From assembly GCA_963921195.1 (NCBI GenBank), contig OY992537.1:34147410-34211409 (forward strand): 64,000 bases of DNA, read 5' to 3'. Of the stretch, positions 32,450 to 44,780 are shown in pieces (within the stretch, counting starts at the first letter, position 1; every line of letters begins with the position of its first letter). The DNA comes from Pegoplata infirma (taxonomy: Eukaryota > Arthropoda > Insecta > Diptera > Anthomyiidae). Under the pieces are notes generated by a model that saw only the letters and a program-made list of their open reading frames with translations, had not been told where the DNA came from and ran no database searches. The position numbers and the translations under genes are program-made.

Positions 32450-32920
32450 GTACATCTAACTTTTTTTACAAATCGCGAAACATAATTTTCTTATAATGGC
32501 ATCATCCCTTTTAAATGGGATGCATTGCTACATCTTTTAGTATAATATATGTAAGCATTCTTTAAAACATTATGTTTAATATTTCAAGCAAAAAAGTTCA
32601 TTTTTGCAAAAGTTTTCTTAGCAAAATCTGGTTTTAAAATACATTCTTCTGTTTAAATCCCTAAAATTTTGTTATAATTTTTTGTTTTGTTAGCCATAAA
32701 TATACAAATTTTGTTTAATAAGGTATTTTAAACTAGTTTCTGTTTAGAAAACTTTTGAAAATATATACTTTTTTGCTTGAAATTTTAAACATACGGTTTT
32801 TGGTCATGTTTACATATTATACTAATAGATGACGCGATACATCACATTTTAAAGGGATGCTGCCATTATAAAAAAAATGATTTTTCGCGATTTGCAAAAA
32901 AAGTTAGATGTAAATATTTT
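32450..32920. mobile_element. Foldback element Q, copy 2
   Basis: TACATCTAACTTTTTTTACA and AATCGCGAAA..ATAATGGCATCATCCCTTTTAAA are inverted at 32850-32918 (TTTAAAGGGATGCTGCCATTAT; TTTTTCGCGATTTGC). The centre has TTTTGCAAAAGTTTTCTTAG and its inverse as in the copy at 11510. Confidence 0.7.
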
Positions 32921-33086
32921 TTTTTTTTCATAAATGAAAAACTCATATTAGTCTTTTTACATAAATTATCTCAGGTCTTGAAATTATTTATGGAGTTGCA
33001 AAAAAAAGCGCAAAATTAATAAATTATGGGAAAACCCCCTATTTTTACCACTAAAACGCAAATAATTTAATCCAATTTCGTACTAA

Positions 33087-33658
33087 CAAGGGAAGTCTTC
33101 CTGGTGTCACCCTCCGATCTTCATGAAATTTGGATATGTTGTTAAGATCGAAAATAATTCGACACGTATTTTTTTTTAGCGGCCCAAACTCATTTTTAGG
33201 GGGGGTCGATTTGTATGGAGGAAATAGACCTTTTTCAGTTTTTTTACGATTTACGCCTATTTAAACAAAACTAATATAGGCATGTGTGGTATCAGATTAA
33301 AGGTATTAAGAATACCTATTTCGTGGTGCTAACAGCGGGCCAAAGAAGTTAATATTTTTAGAATGTCCAAAAATTTTGGTATTTTACTCAATATGACGAA
33401 AATTTGTGCATGTTTGGACACATTCTTAGCACACGTAGATAGGTTTTCCAAAGACCTTTCATTTAGTATGTTACGTGACTAGGTTTCTTTGCATAATATA
33501 AAAAAACTGAAGAATGGCCTTGGGTTCCCCCCTCCTTTTTACCCCCTAAATATGAATTTGGGACGCTAAAAAAATACGTTCCCTTTATTTTTTTCTGATC
33601 TACAAAATAAAACCAATTCCACAAAGTTCCGCGGGTGACACTAGGGAGACTTCCCTTG
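33087..33658. mobile_element. CAAGGGAAGTC inverted-repeat element
   Basis: CAAGGGAAGTCTTCCTGGTG then TCACCC at the left and the inverse (two mismatches) at the right. The interior also folds (ACGTATTTTTTTTAGCGGCC / GCGTCCCAAATTCATATTTA). TA at 33084-85 and 33660-61 may be the duplication. An 82-codon frame across it is an arm shadow. Confidence 0.7.
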
Positions 33659-33944
33659 CTAGAAAAAAAACTCCAATTTTCTTGAAAAAAAAAATGACAG
33701 CAAACAAACAAACATTTTAGCAGAAAAATCTGCTGAAGTTCGCTAAATCAAATTGAAAGTCGTTTTACAGAGTTTTTCTTTTGAATGTAGGCATGCATTT
33801 GTCACAACCTTTATTTAATTATGGTAACGGTAATATTGTTTTGACAAATGAAATGAGGTTGTGCCAATGGAAATGTATGAGGTTTAAATATTTTCGGTTG
33901 TGACAACTAAATTTGTTATATATATGTCCTTTATTTATTTAAAT

Positions 33945-35300
33945 ATGTACACTACTTATACTTTAGTATAACTAATATAATTTTGGTATAACTAGTAAAT
34001 ACTTAAATATAATGTTCACGAGGAACATAGGGCGTTAACAAACTCTCTCCAACTATTTCTATCTCTTGCAAGTAACTTGATTTGATTCCATGTTGTTTGA
34101 GCTGATTCGAGTTCTTTTCTTGTGCAACGTGTCCATGTGTTACGAGGTCGCTCTGGTCGGCGTTGACCTTGGGGGTTCTAATCAAGGGCTTCTCTAGCTA
34201 TATCGTTCTGTGGTCTTCTGAGGATATGACCGATCCATGTCCGTTTACGTCTTCGTATATTGAATTCGATTGGACAACAACCAGCCTGCTGCCAAAGATC
34301 TTCATTGGATATCCAATTTGGCCAGAAAATATTTAATATTTGCTTTAAACATCGATTTACAAATGTCTGGATCTTCTTTAGGGTGAGTTGCGTGTAGCTC
34401 CATGTAGTACATCCGTAAAGCAAAACTGATTTTACGCTGCAGTTAAATATCCGCAATTTGGTTTTTTTTGAGATGTTTCTAGCACGCCAAACTTTATAAA
34501 GCTTATGGAAGGCGGTACGTGCTTTATTAATACGGTCGTAAATATCAGCTTCCGATCCACCATCTTTGGTTATTTTACACCCAAGATAGTTGAAGGTTTC
34601 TACATCTTCGATCACAGTGTCATTTACTATTAATGGCGTTGTTATATGAGTACCAATGCGCATAAGTTTCGTCTTCTTGAAATTTATTCTCAATCCAACT
34701 TTTTAAGCGTTTTCGGAGAGTCTCTTTATTTTTTCTTCAATATCCGCGAAGCGATGAGCCATTAAACATATGTCATCCGCATAGTCTATATCGTTTAAAA
34801 ACTCGGACATGTTCCATCGTATGCCCACAGGGGCCTGCCTGTTGGTTTCCTCCATTACACAGTCCAGGAGTAAAAGAAACAATGTGGGGGATAGGACACA
34901 ACCTTGCCTTACACCAGTAGCAGTAGAAAAAGGCTGACTATCCTTCCCATTAAAACGCACTTTACATGACGCATCTCTGTAAAGCTCGCTTATTAGGGTG
35001 ACAATTTTTTCTGGAATGCCTTTGTTTATTAGAGCAGACCACATAGATGTTCGAGATATTGTGTCGAAAGCACGTTCAAAATCTACAAAAAGCAAGTAAA
35101 GATGTGTGTTGTATTCTGCCGATTGTTCTATTACTATCCGAAGAGTGTTTACGTGATCTACACACGATCTTCCAGGCCTAAAACCAGATTGTTCTCTTCT
35201 TAAAATTTGTTCAACTGCTGGCGAAATACGTTGCAATATTAAAGTGGCCATTACCTTACGAATCGCATTTAAGACAGTAATGCCACGCCAGTTTCTGCAA
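33945..35300 (-). mobile_element. 5'-truncated LINE (non-LTR retrotransposon)
   Basis: It holds the reverse transcriptase C-terminal two thirds and the downstream domain of a non-LTR element, then an AT-rich tail at its 3' side (33945-34015). The 5' boundary near 35300 is abrupt, which is usual for incomplete target-primed reverse transcription. I did not find a clear target duplication. Confidence 0.8.
34016..35300 (-). pseudogene. LINE reverse transcriptase, 5'-truncated, two stops
   Basis: One reading frame runs from about 35300 to a TGA at 34016-18. It starts at NWRGITVLN and shows the family motifs in order: QSGFRPGRSCVDHVNTLR, motif A FVDFERAFDT, motif B GVRQGCVLSPTLF, catalytic YADD in DIDYADDICLM, then KTKLMRIG, FNYLGCKIT, LLYGCTTW and the C-terminal RRRKRTWIGHILRR, NPQGQRRP, RPRNTW. 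Two in-frame stops interrupt it: TAA at 34703-05 after SENA, and TAG at 34178-80 where a Trp before NPQG is usual. The N-terminal endonuclease is missing. The catalytic Asp pair is intact. Clade is not assigned; RTE- or CR1-like groups are candidates. Confidence 0.9.
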
Positions 35301-36289
35301 AGCGTTAAATCAAATTAAATTTGTTATGTGAAAGTATTAATACTCATAACATTTTCTGCTTTTTATACTTGCTTTTCTGTACATTTGGAGTGAAATGCCT
35401 CATATGTGAATATACAAATACATGTACATGAAGCAGTCAAATATCTCCATCTGCTTTTTTTTTTGCTATCATTTGATATGTAGAACAAACAAGAAGCATA
35501 AGACCTCTTCCTGATATTAATTTCAGACGCTTACTAACGTTACAAAAGTTAAGAGTTTTGTTGTTTTTGTGGTGTTGCTCTTACTGTTATGTTGTTTTTG
35601 TTCTACTTCGAATTTTGTTGACTTTTGGTTGTTATTTTCTTGTTTTTGCCTCTGATATTTTGTTTGTTTGAGTATGAATGTGTGCGTGTGTATTTAATTG
35701 TGTACAAAATAAAAACCAACTGAAAACGAGTTGCCGGAAAAAACCATTCACATTCATTATTTTCCATCATTTCTTACTAAAGGGTTTTTTTTTTTGTTTT
35801 ATACGTTTTTTTTTTACGTAAGTGTTTGTTGTTTTATATACGAATATTTTTTGTTTAAAAAAAAGCAAAAACTTACTAAAGTTTAAGTAAAATATGTAGA
35901 ATTACAAGAACAGTAAACCTTTAGTTTACGCGATTACACATTCTAGCGATGTCCATTCCGTCTGGCTGTGGAGAGCAAGATTCAGTTCAGTTGACAAATG
36001 CCCAGGGTGAAAATGTTTCCCTCAAAAAACTAAACACTTGTTATTGTAAATTATTATCCAAGTTACTAAAACTTTTTGGTTCCAAGAGAATGACAAAAGT
36101 AATACCTATTTTCTTTTCTTTTACACAGAGAAAACAAATTTGCCATTTTCCAACTGAAAATCGGTTGATGCTACCAAAATATAGTTGAAACACTTACATG
36201 TAAGTTGTCGTAATTTAATATAGGTAGATATGACTGAATAAGGCTGATATATAAGGCTTTTAATTAAAACAACCACAAAATTTGATTGT
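35301..36289. other. Spacer with DINE-1-like scrap
   Basis: Mostly AT- and TG-rich sequence without genes. CTAGCGATGTCCATTCCGTC, TGGCTGTGGAGAGC at 35944-35980 resembles the DINE-1 block seen at 57345-57385, so the 79-codon frame at 35949-36188 is probably repeat-derived. Confidence 0.45.
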
Positions 36290-37197
36290 GACTCGTAGAG
36301 GGGTCCAATGTAAAACCGACCTCTATTAATTTTTACACTCCACCCTTATAGGGTGGCTTCCATACAAAATTAAATTTTTATGAAATTTGCTTCCATCGCT
36401 CTAACTGTCCCAAGAATGCTCAATACATTTTTTTTAAATATATGGGCATTCCATGTCAAATCGGACAGTTTGATTTTTTTTTTGTTGAGATTTTCCCAAT
36501 TTGTTTACAGTTTTTAGTACCCTTCAAAAACTCCTTCGTGGCAAATTTTAAAATTTTTTGATGACCCGTTCAAAAGAAATCGAATTTTTAAAAATTGTTA
36601 GTTTGTTCCCTTACTGAAACTTTTTTTACTAACAACTTCTTTAATAATGGTCTAAATTGCAAATTTTTTAATTAAATTTTGGGTTTTTTACGTACCCGGT
36701 GAAAAATGTTCGTATATGGAAACATATATAATGATATATAGCTACATACGTATATAAAGATATATGCCTATTAGGGTGGGGCGATTTGAACATCTTAATG
36801 GGCGCTTCGCGTTTCTGATTCTTGAGATTATACTGAGCAAAAAAGTCCACCAGTCCATACGTCTACGGTGAAAATCGAGCTTCAAGATTTTGACTTGCAG
36901 TTTTTTCTCAGACTTTATTTTTTTGGAAAATTTGCAAATATTCTTGGGCTCATATTTTGTAAACTATTTAAAATTTCTACTTATTTTCAGAAGTAAAGTT
37001 GTAGCTATTGTCTCGGGCTACAAATTCTTTGAACATATTAAGAAGAATAAACTTCGGTTTCATGGTCAAAAAGTCGATAATGTAGAAAATTCACCACTTT
37101 TTGTCACGTTTTTTTGGATATTTTGGCCTATAACAGTTAAATTATTGAGATTTTCGACCCAATGTTGAGTGAGTTGAGTTGAGGGTGGGTTGTACAA
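36290..37197. other. Spacer with fragment of foldback J
   Basis: 36296-36425 matches the J arms (AGGGGTCCAATGTAAAACCG; TTAATTTTTACACTCC; TCCATCGCTCTAACTGTCC). ATTAGGGTGGGGCGATTTGA at 36772 looks like an orphan transposon end. No gene. Confidence 0.5.
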
Positions 37198-37839
37198 TAG
37201 GGTGGCTCGTTTTTGGGCTTTTCTCTCTGACCAAATTCTAATACCCGCCAAAAGTGTCGATCCCCTAAGGGTAACTCACATGCAAAATATCACTCCGATC
37301 GGAGTTTATCTTCTGTCTCCACTTTGAGCTTAAAAATTGGGGTTTTTGCGAAAAAGGACTTTTCTTAAAAAAAAAAAAATTAAAGTTTTGTTAGTAAAAT
37401 AATTAAAAAATTATTTTTGTATAATATATGATCGTAGATACTTAAATATGAAATGTAAAGATTTTTCGATTTCATTAACCCGTTCAAACTTGATACCAAA
37501 AAAATGGCATGATTTTGGGGGCGTTCTCAAAACACCTTTTTTCAAAATTTGAAATTTTTATTAAAAAAAAAATTTAAATATATCATTTTTTCTTTCTGAA
37601 TTCATTAAGAACACCTTGGAGAAGAAAAATGAGAAATATGGCGGATATCCGTCGAGCCACTTTTCGGGAATCGCGGGAGGAAGTTAGCGGATTTCAAGGA
37701 AATGTTGGTTTTATCAATAATTTGGATTAATAAAATCTTATAAATTTCATTTTTCTGCAAATTAACGGTTTTTTGGTGTCGTGGTATTCTATTATATAAC
37801 TTTAAGTCTGTCATGAAATCTTACCAATCTAGGACGTCT

Positions 37840-38126
37840 TTAACCCACATTGTCTGGGGGTCAAAAATGACCCCCGAATAAATTTGAAGATTAGAGCTTA
37901 AATTTTGTGCTATATACAAGTATAAAACGGCTTTTGTGTTTTTTACCCCAACTGTTATTTCGTATTATTATATTATCTTTAAAAAAATCGTTAACCCTTC
38001 TTGGTAGGGGGTCAAAAATGACCCATTCAATAAAAAATATAAATTTTGTTGATATCAAAAAATTCAAGCACTATGCCTAAAAGTTTTTTCCGGGGTCATT
38101 TTCGACCCCTGGCCAATGTGGGTTAA
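37840..38126. mobile_element. TTAA-flanked MITE, piggyBac-like ends
   Basis: TTAA at 37840-43 and 38123-26 flank CCCACATTG and its inverse. Inside are stems GGGGGTCAAAAATGACCCCC at 37856 and GGGGTCATTTTCGACCCC at 38093. TTAA duplication with CCC-starting ends is the piggyBac pattern. Related half-elements (TTAACCCTTCTTGG with GGGTCAAAAATGACCC) sit at 37991 and, inverted, at 38226-38262 and 38377-38410. Confidence 0.6.
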
Positions 38127-38642
38127 AGATATCTTAAATATGTGGGATTTAAGGACTGATTTAAAGTTATCTAATAGATTACCACAAATTAATTTTATAT
38201 GAAAAAATATATACTTTTTATTGAATGGGTCATTTTTGACCCCCTACCAAGAAGGGTTAACGATTTTTTTAAAGATAATATATTAATAGGAAATAATAGT
38301 TGGGGTAAAAAACATAAAAGTCGTTTTATACTTGTTTATAGCACAAAATTTAAGCTCTAAACTTCAAATTTTCCGCGGGGGTCATTTTTTACCCCCAACC
38401 AATGTGGGTTTAAGACGTCCTAGATCTGTAAGATTTCATGACAGGCTTAAACTTATCTAACAGAATGCCACGACACCAAAAAACCGTTAATTTGCACAAA
38501 AATGAAATTTATAAGATTTTATTAATCCAAATTATTGATAAAACCAACATTTCCTTGAAATCCGCTAACTTCCCCCAGTGACGGATATCCGCCATATTTC
38601 ACAATTTTCTACTCCAAGGTGTTCTTAATGAATTTAGAAAGA

Positions 38643-39478
38643 AACAAGTAGAAAAGTTAAATTCGACTTGGCCGAATCTATGAATACCCTCCACAATGCC
38701 CTTTTTAAGTGATAGCAAATTTTCTAACGTGAAAAAAATAACATTTTTGGTTAGAAATATTTTATTTTGTGTAAAAAAAACTTTTTTTTAGTAATTTTTG
38801 AAAAAAAAAAAAAAATAATTTACTAATTTTTTTTGAGTGTATATTTTTTTTGAGTGTAAAATTTTTTTGAGTGTATTTTTTTTTGTTTTAATGTAAAAAT
38901 ATTTTTGAGTGGCAAAAATACCTTGTAAAATATTTTTGTGACTCACTAATGTTTTTAAACATGTGTAACGGGTTTTCAACACGTGAATTTAAGGTGAAAC
39001 TAATCTGAAATTCACGGCTTTGCTAATAACTTTTGAACGACTTGACCGATTTGGCTGAAATTTAAAAAGAATCGGACGAGAGGAACGACAAATATATATG
39101 CCACACTTCAGCATCCTCAGAATTGTCGTTCGAAAGTTACCGTGTGTTTTAACTCGTAAATTCCAAAAAAACCCTTGCCGAAATTCACTCATTTGCTTAT
39201 AACTTTTGAACCACTGGACCGATTTCGCTGGATTGCAATACCAACCTGACCAACATATATGCCAAACTTCAGGAGCCTCCGTGAAGTCTTTCAAAAGTTA
39301 GCGTGTTTTCAACAGACAGACAGACGGACGGACGGACGGACATCGCTAGATCGTCTTAAAATCGATCGAGGATCATGAATATATATACTTTATGGGGTCC
39401 TAGACTAATATTTCGAGGTGTTACAAACGGAATGACAAACTTATATATACCCTCTATCACTAGAGTGGAGGGTATAAA
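38643..39478 (-). mobile_element. DINE-1-type element in one palindrome arm
   Basis: Complete: TATACCCTCCACTCTAG end at 39478, GGTCCTAGACTAATATTTCG-type block in reverse, (GGAC)4 near 39330, GAGTGTATTTTT repeats at 38830-38920 and the CTTGTTT end at 38643. It interrupts the right arm between CTTTCTAAATTC and ATATACCATT, which are contiguous in the left arm apart from small changes. Confidence 0.9.
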
Positions 39479-39872
39479 AATGGTATATTTAAAATTTTTT
39501 TTTGAATAAAATTTTCAAATTTTGAAAAAGGTGTTTTGAAAACGCCCCCAAAATCATGCCATTTTTTTGGTATCAAGTTTGAACGGGTTAATGATACCGT
39601 AAAATCTTTAAATTTCATATTTAAGTATTTACGATCAAATGTTATACAAAAATAATTTTTTAATTATTTTAATAAAAAAACTTAAATTTTTTTTTTATTT
39701 TTTTTAAAAAGTCCTTTTTTGCGAAAACCCCAATTTTGAGTCTCAAAGTGGAGACAGAAGATAAACTCCGATCGGAGTGATATTTTGCATATGAGTTATC
39801 CTTAGGGAACCGACACTTTTGGCGGGTATTAGAATTTGATCAGAGAGAAAAGCCCAAAAACGAGCCACCCTA

Positions 39873-42063
39873 GTGCTTACTCTAAAAAATTTAAATTTTT
39901 TTTTTTTAGTTTTGACAATCATACATTAAAGATTTGTTGTTGCTTTTGAAAATGGAATTGAAAAACTTCTCCGATGCCTGAAGTGTGAACTTTGAAATGT
40001 TTTTAATTTTCTTGTCATATTTTATGTAAATTAGTATGAATTTTAATTGAAATTAAGCTTGTCTAAAAAAGATTTTTTAATTCACTAAAATCTTATTTTA
40101 ATGACAGAATTGCAATGTAATTAACCGTTTTTATTATATTAAAGTAAATAAACAGCAATTTTCTCCTTTATTCCAGTTCAATAAAACTAATTACTGCATT
40201 GGTAAATATCTTTACCCAAGAAACACTACCGTTATAATATTGAAGCATTTTTTCTATAAGATAAAAGTTTGCGGAATGCGATAAGGTTTCCATAGAAAAC
40301 ACATTTTTAGTAATTTTCAATTAAATCGTGGTTTTATTAAAAAAAAAATTTAATTGTATTGAGAAATTGTGCTTTAAATAAAAACTCAATTAATTATCTT
40401 GTCAATACAATTAAATTGTTTGTTAATACAAAAACGTTTTAATATAAAATGAACCAACAAAACATCTGGTATTGTTTCGAATAAAAATATTTGAAAGCTT
40501 AGAGCTTTTTCAAATAAAAATGTTTCCAGAAAAAATTGTTCACAAGGCGGAATTTTGCGGATTACTGAAGGTAATATCGTTAACGATATCATATCGTAAC
40601 GTTGGTGCTTATTGGGTATGCTTATTCTCTATGACTATAATATTATCAATTTAATTGACATTTCTGTTTATCTAATCTTTGTTTACAAGTTTGGATATGG
40701 AAAATTTCATCTCCTTAACTAATAGTGTTTATTTTGTCATTCATACGTTCAAAGCTGTCCTCCACGAGTATTTTTATTTTGTATTTTTTTTTTTAATCCA
40801 CTAATTGGAATAATTGATATCATGTATTACCAGAACTGTAAAATCAGGATTTTTAAAGAGAATATTTTTAATTAACCTAAGTAAATGTTTATAAATAGAG
40901 ACTGAAAATAGGAATGTACCTACTGAATAATAATCTCTTTATCATAGTTAATTTGTTTAATGTATATAATCATACTTTTTTATTAAGCAAATATTTAAGA
41001 ACAGTTTTATACATATCAGTTACCAACTGTTTTCATATAGAAAACATATATGATAAGAAATTTAATCAAATTGCGAATTTTTGCACATAAATTCCTTCTT
41101 TTCACGTTTTTTTTTTTTTTTTGCTCCAAAAAAGTGAGAATTGTAAATAAATATCCCGTGGTCACTCTAACTCTAATTCGAAAGTTCAATAAATAAAAAA
41201 CATATATTTTATATAAGTTTTTAACGTCTCCAAGTAAAACTTAATGATTACACTGCGCCACGCCCAAAAATGCACGGGCTAAATATCATATTAAATTTGG
41301 GTAAGTTGGAGTCTATAGAAAATGTTTTGAATTTTAAATGAAATTTTAGAGGGCTTGTGCCCCTAGGCCCCATTGAGTCCAGGGGTTCCTGGAATGTGTG
41401 GACATTTATTTTAAAGAAAATAACACAAATAAATAATTTTTTTGGTAGCTGGATCTTCGCATTTAATTTTTTAAGTGTTAAAATGGGTAAAGTTTCATGT
41501 ACTCAGCCTCCTTAAATTTTAATTTTGTTTTTTTTTTTTTTTATTCTAAAGGCCCGTAAGTTGTTCACCGGTGAAAAAAATGTTTCAAAACATCAATTAA
41601 TTTGTAGTGAAAATTTGACAGTCATATGTTAGGTTATGCTATGCGCATCGGCATACACAAAATAACTTCAATTTACAATTTTTTTTTTGTAATTTTTGTC
41701 TATTTATCTGATATAATTAATGTTAATAGTGCCAACAACTTATAAATGCTTCATTTTATTCCAGAATATCAAATTTCACCGTTTTTTTAATTGTCTGTAC
41801 AATGTAAAAAAATGCTGCGAATAGTGTTGATGTGTATTGCTGCAACAAATACCGGGTTATTTGACAGGTTTTTCACCAGTGAACAGAATATGTACCTCTT
41901 CAGCGAAATTTTTACGCTTTTGTAAAGCCGGTGTGAAAAATACCGCCCTAAAGGGGTGGTATTTTTTTTTTTTGTAATTGTTGTGTGCCTCGTAAACTGC
42001 AGTTTAGCCGTCACTTTCTCCGCAGGGATGATTTTATTGTTAAAGCTGGGAATTACAAAAATT
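39873..42063. other. 2.2 kb spacer, possibly single-copy
   Basis: No element end or protein was recognised. Minor structure: GTTCACCGGTGAAAAA at 41563 is inverted at 41870-41884, and AAATACCGCCCTAAAGGGG at 41937 can fold. Frames of 60-75 codons overlap on both strands without domain content. This is one of the best stretches to look for unique anchor sequence. Confidence 0.4.
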
Positions 42064-42791
42064 ATTGATTGTGTAAAAAAACTTTTTTTTTAAGTAATTT
42101 TGGAAAAAAAAATAATTTACTAAATTTTTTTTTGAGTGTAAAATTTTTTTTTGAGTGTAAAATTTTTTTCGAGTGTTTTTTTTTAGTGTGAAAACATTTT
42201 TGAGTGACAAAAATATGTTGCAAAATATTTTTATGACTTAATAATAGTTTTAAAACATGATTAACGGGTTTTCAACACGTGAATTTAAGGTGAAACTAAT
42301 CTGAAATTCACGGTTTTGCTAAAAACTTTTGAACCATTCTAACGATTTGGATGAAATTCAATAAGAACCAGGCTGAAATTCAATAAAAACCAGGTCAGGG
42401 GACAAATATATATGCCAAGCTTCAGCATCCTGAGAATTGTCTTTCGAAAGTAATCGTGTTTTTTATCTCATAAATGCACGAAAACCCCTTGCCGAAATTC
42501 AGTCTTTAGCTCATAACTTTTGAATGGAAACACTGGACCGATTTCGCTGTGTTGAAATACCTACCTGACCAGATAAATGCCCAACATATATGCCAAACTT
42601 CAGGAGCCTTCGTTAAATCTTTCAAAAGTTTGCGTGTTTACAACAGACAGACGGACATCGCTAGACCGTCTTAAAATCGATCGAGGATCAATAATATATG
42701 TACTTTATGGGGTCATAGACCAATATTTCGAGGTATTACAAACGGAATGACAAACTTATATGTACCCTCTATCACTAGAGTGGAAGTTATA
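42064..42791 (-). mobile_element. DINE-1-type element, 3'-truncated
   Basis: Carries the 5' terminus (ACCCTCTATCACTAGAGTGG in reverse at the right), the CGGACATCGCTAGACCG block, both modules ending TTGCCGAAATT, and GAGTGTAAAATTT repeats at 42135-42170. The CTTGTTTT terminus is missing. A 17-bp direct repeat (GAAATTCAATAARAACCAGG) at 42353 and 42374 is private to it. Confidence 0.8.
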
Positions 42792-44641
42792 ACAAGTAGA
42801 AAAGTTAAAGTCGTTAGGCCGAATCTATGAATACCCTCCACAATGCTCTTTTTAAAGGATAGTAAATTTTTTAATGTGAAAAATAACAATTTTGATTAGA
42901 AATATTTTATTTTGAGTAAAAAACTTTTTTTTTTCATTTTTGTAAAAAAAAATAGTTTACTAATTTTTTTCTTTGAGTGTAAAATTTTATCCGAGTGTAA
43001 ATTTTTTTTAGTGTAAAAATATTTCTAAGGGACAAAAGTACTCTGAAAAGTAATTTTGTGGCTTCTCATTGTTTTTAAAGCTTGTTTTTTTTCAACACGT
43101 GAGTTATAGGTGAAACCAATCTGAAATTCAGGGTTTTGCTTATAACTTTAGAACCACTGGACCGATTTATTTGAAATTTAACACGAACCGTTCGAAAGTT
43201 ACCGTATCTTTTATCTCGTAAATTCGCGAAAAACCCTTGCCGAAATTTACTCTTTTGCTTAAACCTTTTGAACCACTGGACCGATTTCGCTGGATTGCAA
43301 TACCAACCTGGCCAGGTAAATGACCAACATATACGTCAAACTTCAGGAGCCTCCGTAAAGTCTTTCAAAAGTCAGCGTGTTTTCAACAGACAGACGGACA
43401 GACAGACGGACAGACGGACGGATGGACGGGCAGACGGACGGACGGACGGACATCGCTAGATCGTCTTAAAACGATCGAGGATCACGAATATATATACTTT
43501 ATGGGGTCCTAGAGCAATATTTCGAGGTGTTACAAACGGAATGACAAACTCATATATGAGGCATTCCACACCAAATGTCCAGCGAAAAAAAAGCATTGGT
43601 GCCGTAAACTTCTAAATAGGTTGTATGGATAGCCCTATATGGAACTTAGAAAATAGCGTTTTTGGTCTTTCAATTTTTCAAAAACTGGACTTAGGAGGCG
43701 TGGTCAAATATTGGAAAAATGGTGAAATTTGTGCCGATTTGCCTTGATTAAATATTTATCATATTAAATCGGAATGCACCATAATCTCAAAAATTTGCAT
43801 TCTCATATAGTTTTGTATGGGCAATCGATTAATTTTTTTTTTTGGAAAATTTTCAGAACCCGTTCTGAAATTTTCCATTTTTTAAAAAAGTCAATTTAAC
43901 AAAAATCCGCCCACTTTTTTTTTGTAAGTTTAGATGTTTGTCCATCCACACAAAAAAATTCAGAAACACGTTCTTCGTTTTCTTTAAAAAAATCGCATTT
44001 GAATTTTAAATTTCATAACAATTATGTAATTTGCTTGTATTTTCATGTTTCAATAGAGCGTAATATTTATGCAATTAATAACACTCATTCGCAACGTTAA
44101 AATAAAAAAATACAAACAAATTACAATATTGTTATGAAATTTAAAATTCAAATGCAATTTTCTCGAGAAAAACGAAAAACGCGTTTCAGAATTTTTTTGT
44201 GTGGATGGACAAACATCTAAACTTTAAAAAAAAGTTAAAAAAAAAAAAAAATGGCCGGATTTTTGATAAATTGACTATTTGAAAAAATGGAAAATTTCAG
44301 AACGGGTTCTGAAAATTTTCCAAAAAAAAAATTTAATCGATATCCCATACATAACTATATAACAATGTAAAGTTTTGAGATTGTGGTGCATTCCGCTTTA
44401 ATGTGATAAATATTTAATCAAAGCAACTCCCCACAAATTTGACCATTTTTCCTATATTTGACCACGCCTCCTAAGCTCAGTTTATGAAAATTTGAAAAAG
44501 TAAAAACGCAATTTTCTTAGTTCCATATAGAGATATCTAAACAACCGATTCAGAAATTTACGGGACACATGTTTTTCTGTAACGGGACATTTGGTGTGGA
44601 ATGCCTCATATACCCTCTTACACTAGAGTGCGGGGTATAAA
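42792..44641 (-). mobile_element. DINE-1-type element, head-to-tail with previous
   Basis: Its CTTGTTaT-side terminus at 42792 directly follows the TATAAC-type terminus of the previous copy, both in minus orientation. It contains a long interrupted GGAC/CAGA run at 43387-43450. A 1052-bp palindromic MITE splits its terminal TATATACCCTC at TA. Confidence 0.85.
43557..44608. mobile_element. 1.05 kb palindromic MITE, copy 1
   Basis: TGAGGCATTCCACACCAAAT with GTCC at the left is inverted exactly at the right, with TA on both sides (43555-56, 44609-10). DINE-1 copies without it read CTTATATATACCCTC, so one TA was added. Arms are alignable to the centre near 44080 (GGCGTGGTCAAATATTGG; TCAGAACCCGTTCTGAAATT; TGTTTGTCCATCCACACAAA; GCATTTGAATTTTAAATTTC). 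Confidence 0.95.
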
Positions 44642-44780
44642 AATAAAATGTAGGCCCTTTTAAACTTATTTTGGCCCGTTTTTGGCCTTTATCTTGGCAC
44701 TAATTCAAAATTCTCAAATACCAACACTGATGTATGTTAAAGAAGTGGAACATTTTTACGTTAGACGGTTAGACTCGGCG
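44642..44780. other. Short spacer
   Basis: TGGCCCGTTTTTGGCC at 44672 is a small palindromic stretch; nothing else is seen. Confidence 0.4.

Larger units (their letters stand above)
30192..33086. mobile_element. Foldback U split by DINE-1
   Basis: GTATGAAATTGGATAAAATT, GCGTTTTAGTGGTAAAAAT and ATAATTTCAAGAT at 30196-30320 are repeated inverted at 32940-33083. A minus-strand DINE-1 sits at the inner edge of the left arm and a second foldback (32450-32925) inside the right portion. Confidence 0.65.
37200..39870. mobile_element. 2.7 kb palindromic foldback, GGGTGGCTCG ends
   Basis: GGGTGGCTCGTTTTTGGGCT at the left is inverted at the right, with TA on both sides (37198-99, 39871-72). Arms stay alignable almost to the centre near 38120: CTCCGATCGGAGT; ATGCCATTTTTTTGGTATCA; AATATGGCGGATATCCG; GTTTTTTGGTGTCGTGG. 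A DINE-1 occupies 38643-39478 in the right arm only, and a TTAA-flanked module lies at the centre. No coding capacity. Confidence 0.9.

Noticed and set aside
35949..36188. 79-codon frame with balanced composition, considered a host exon
   Set aside because: Its first part resembles the DINE-1 block at 57345-57385 and no domain is recognisable.
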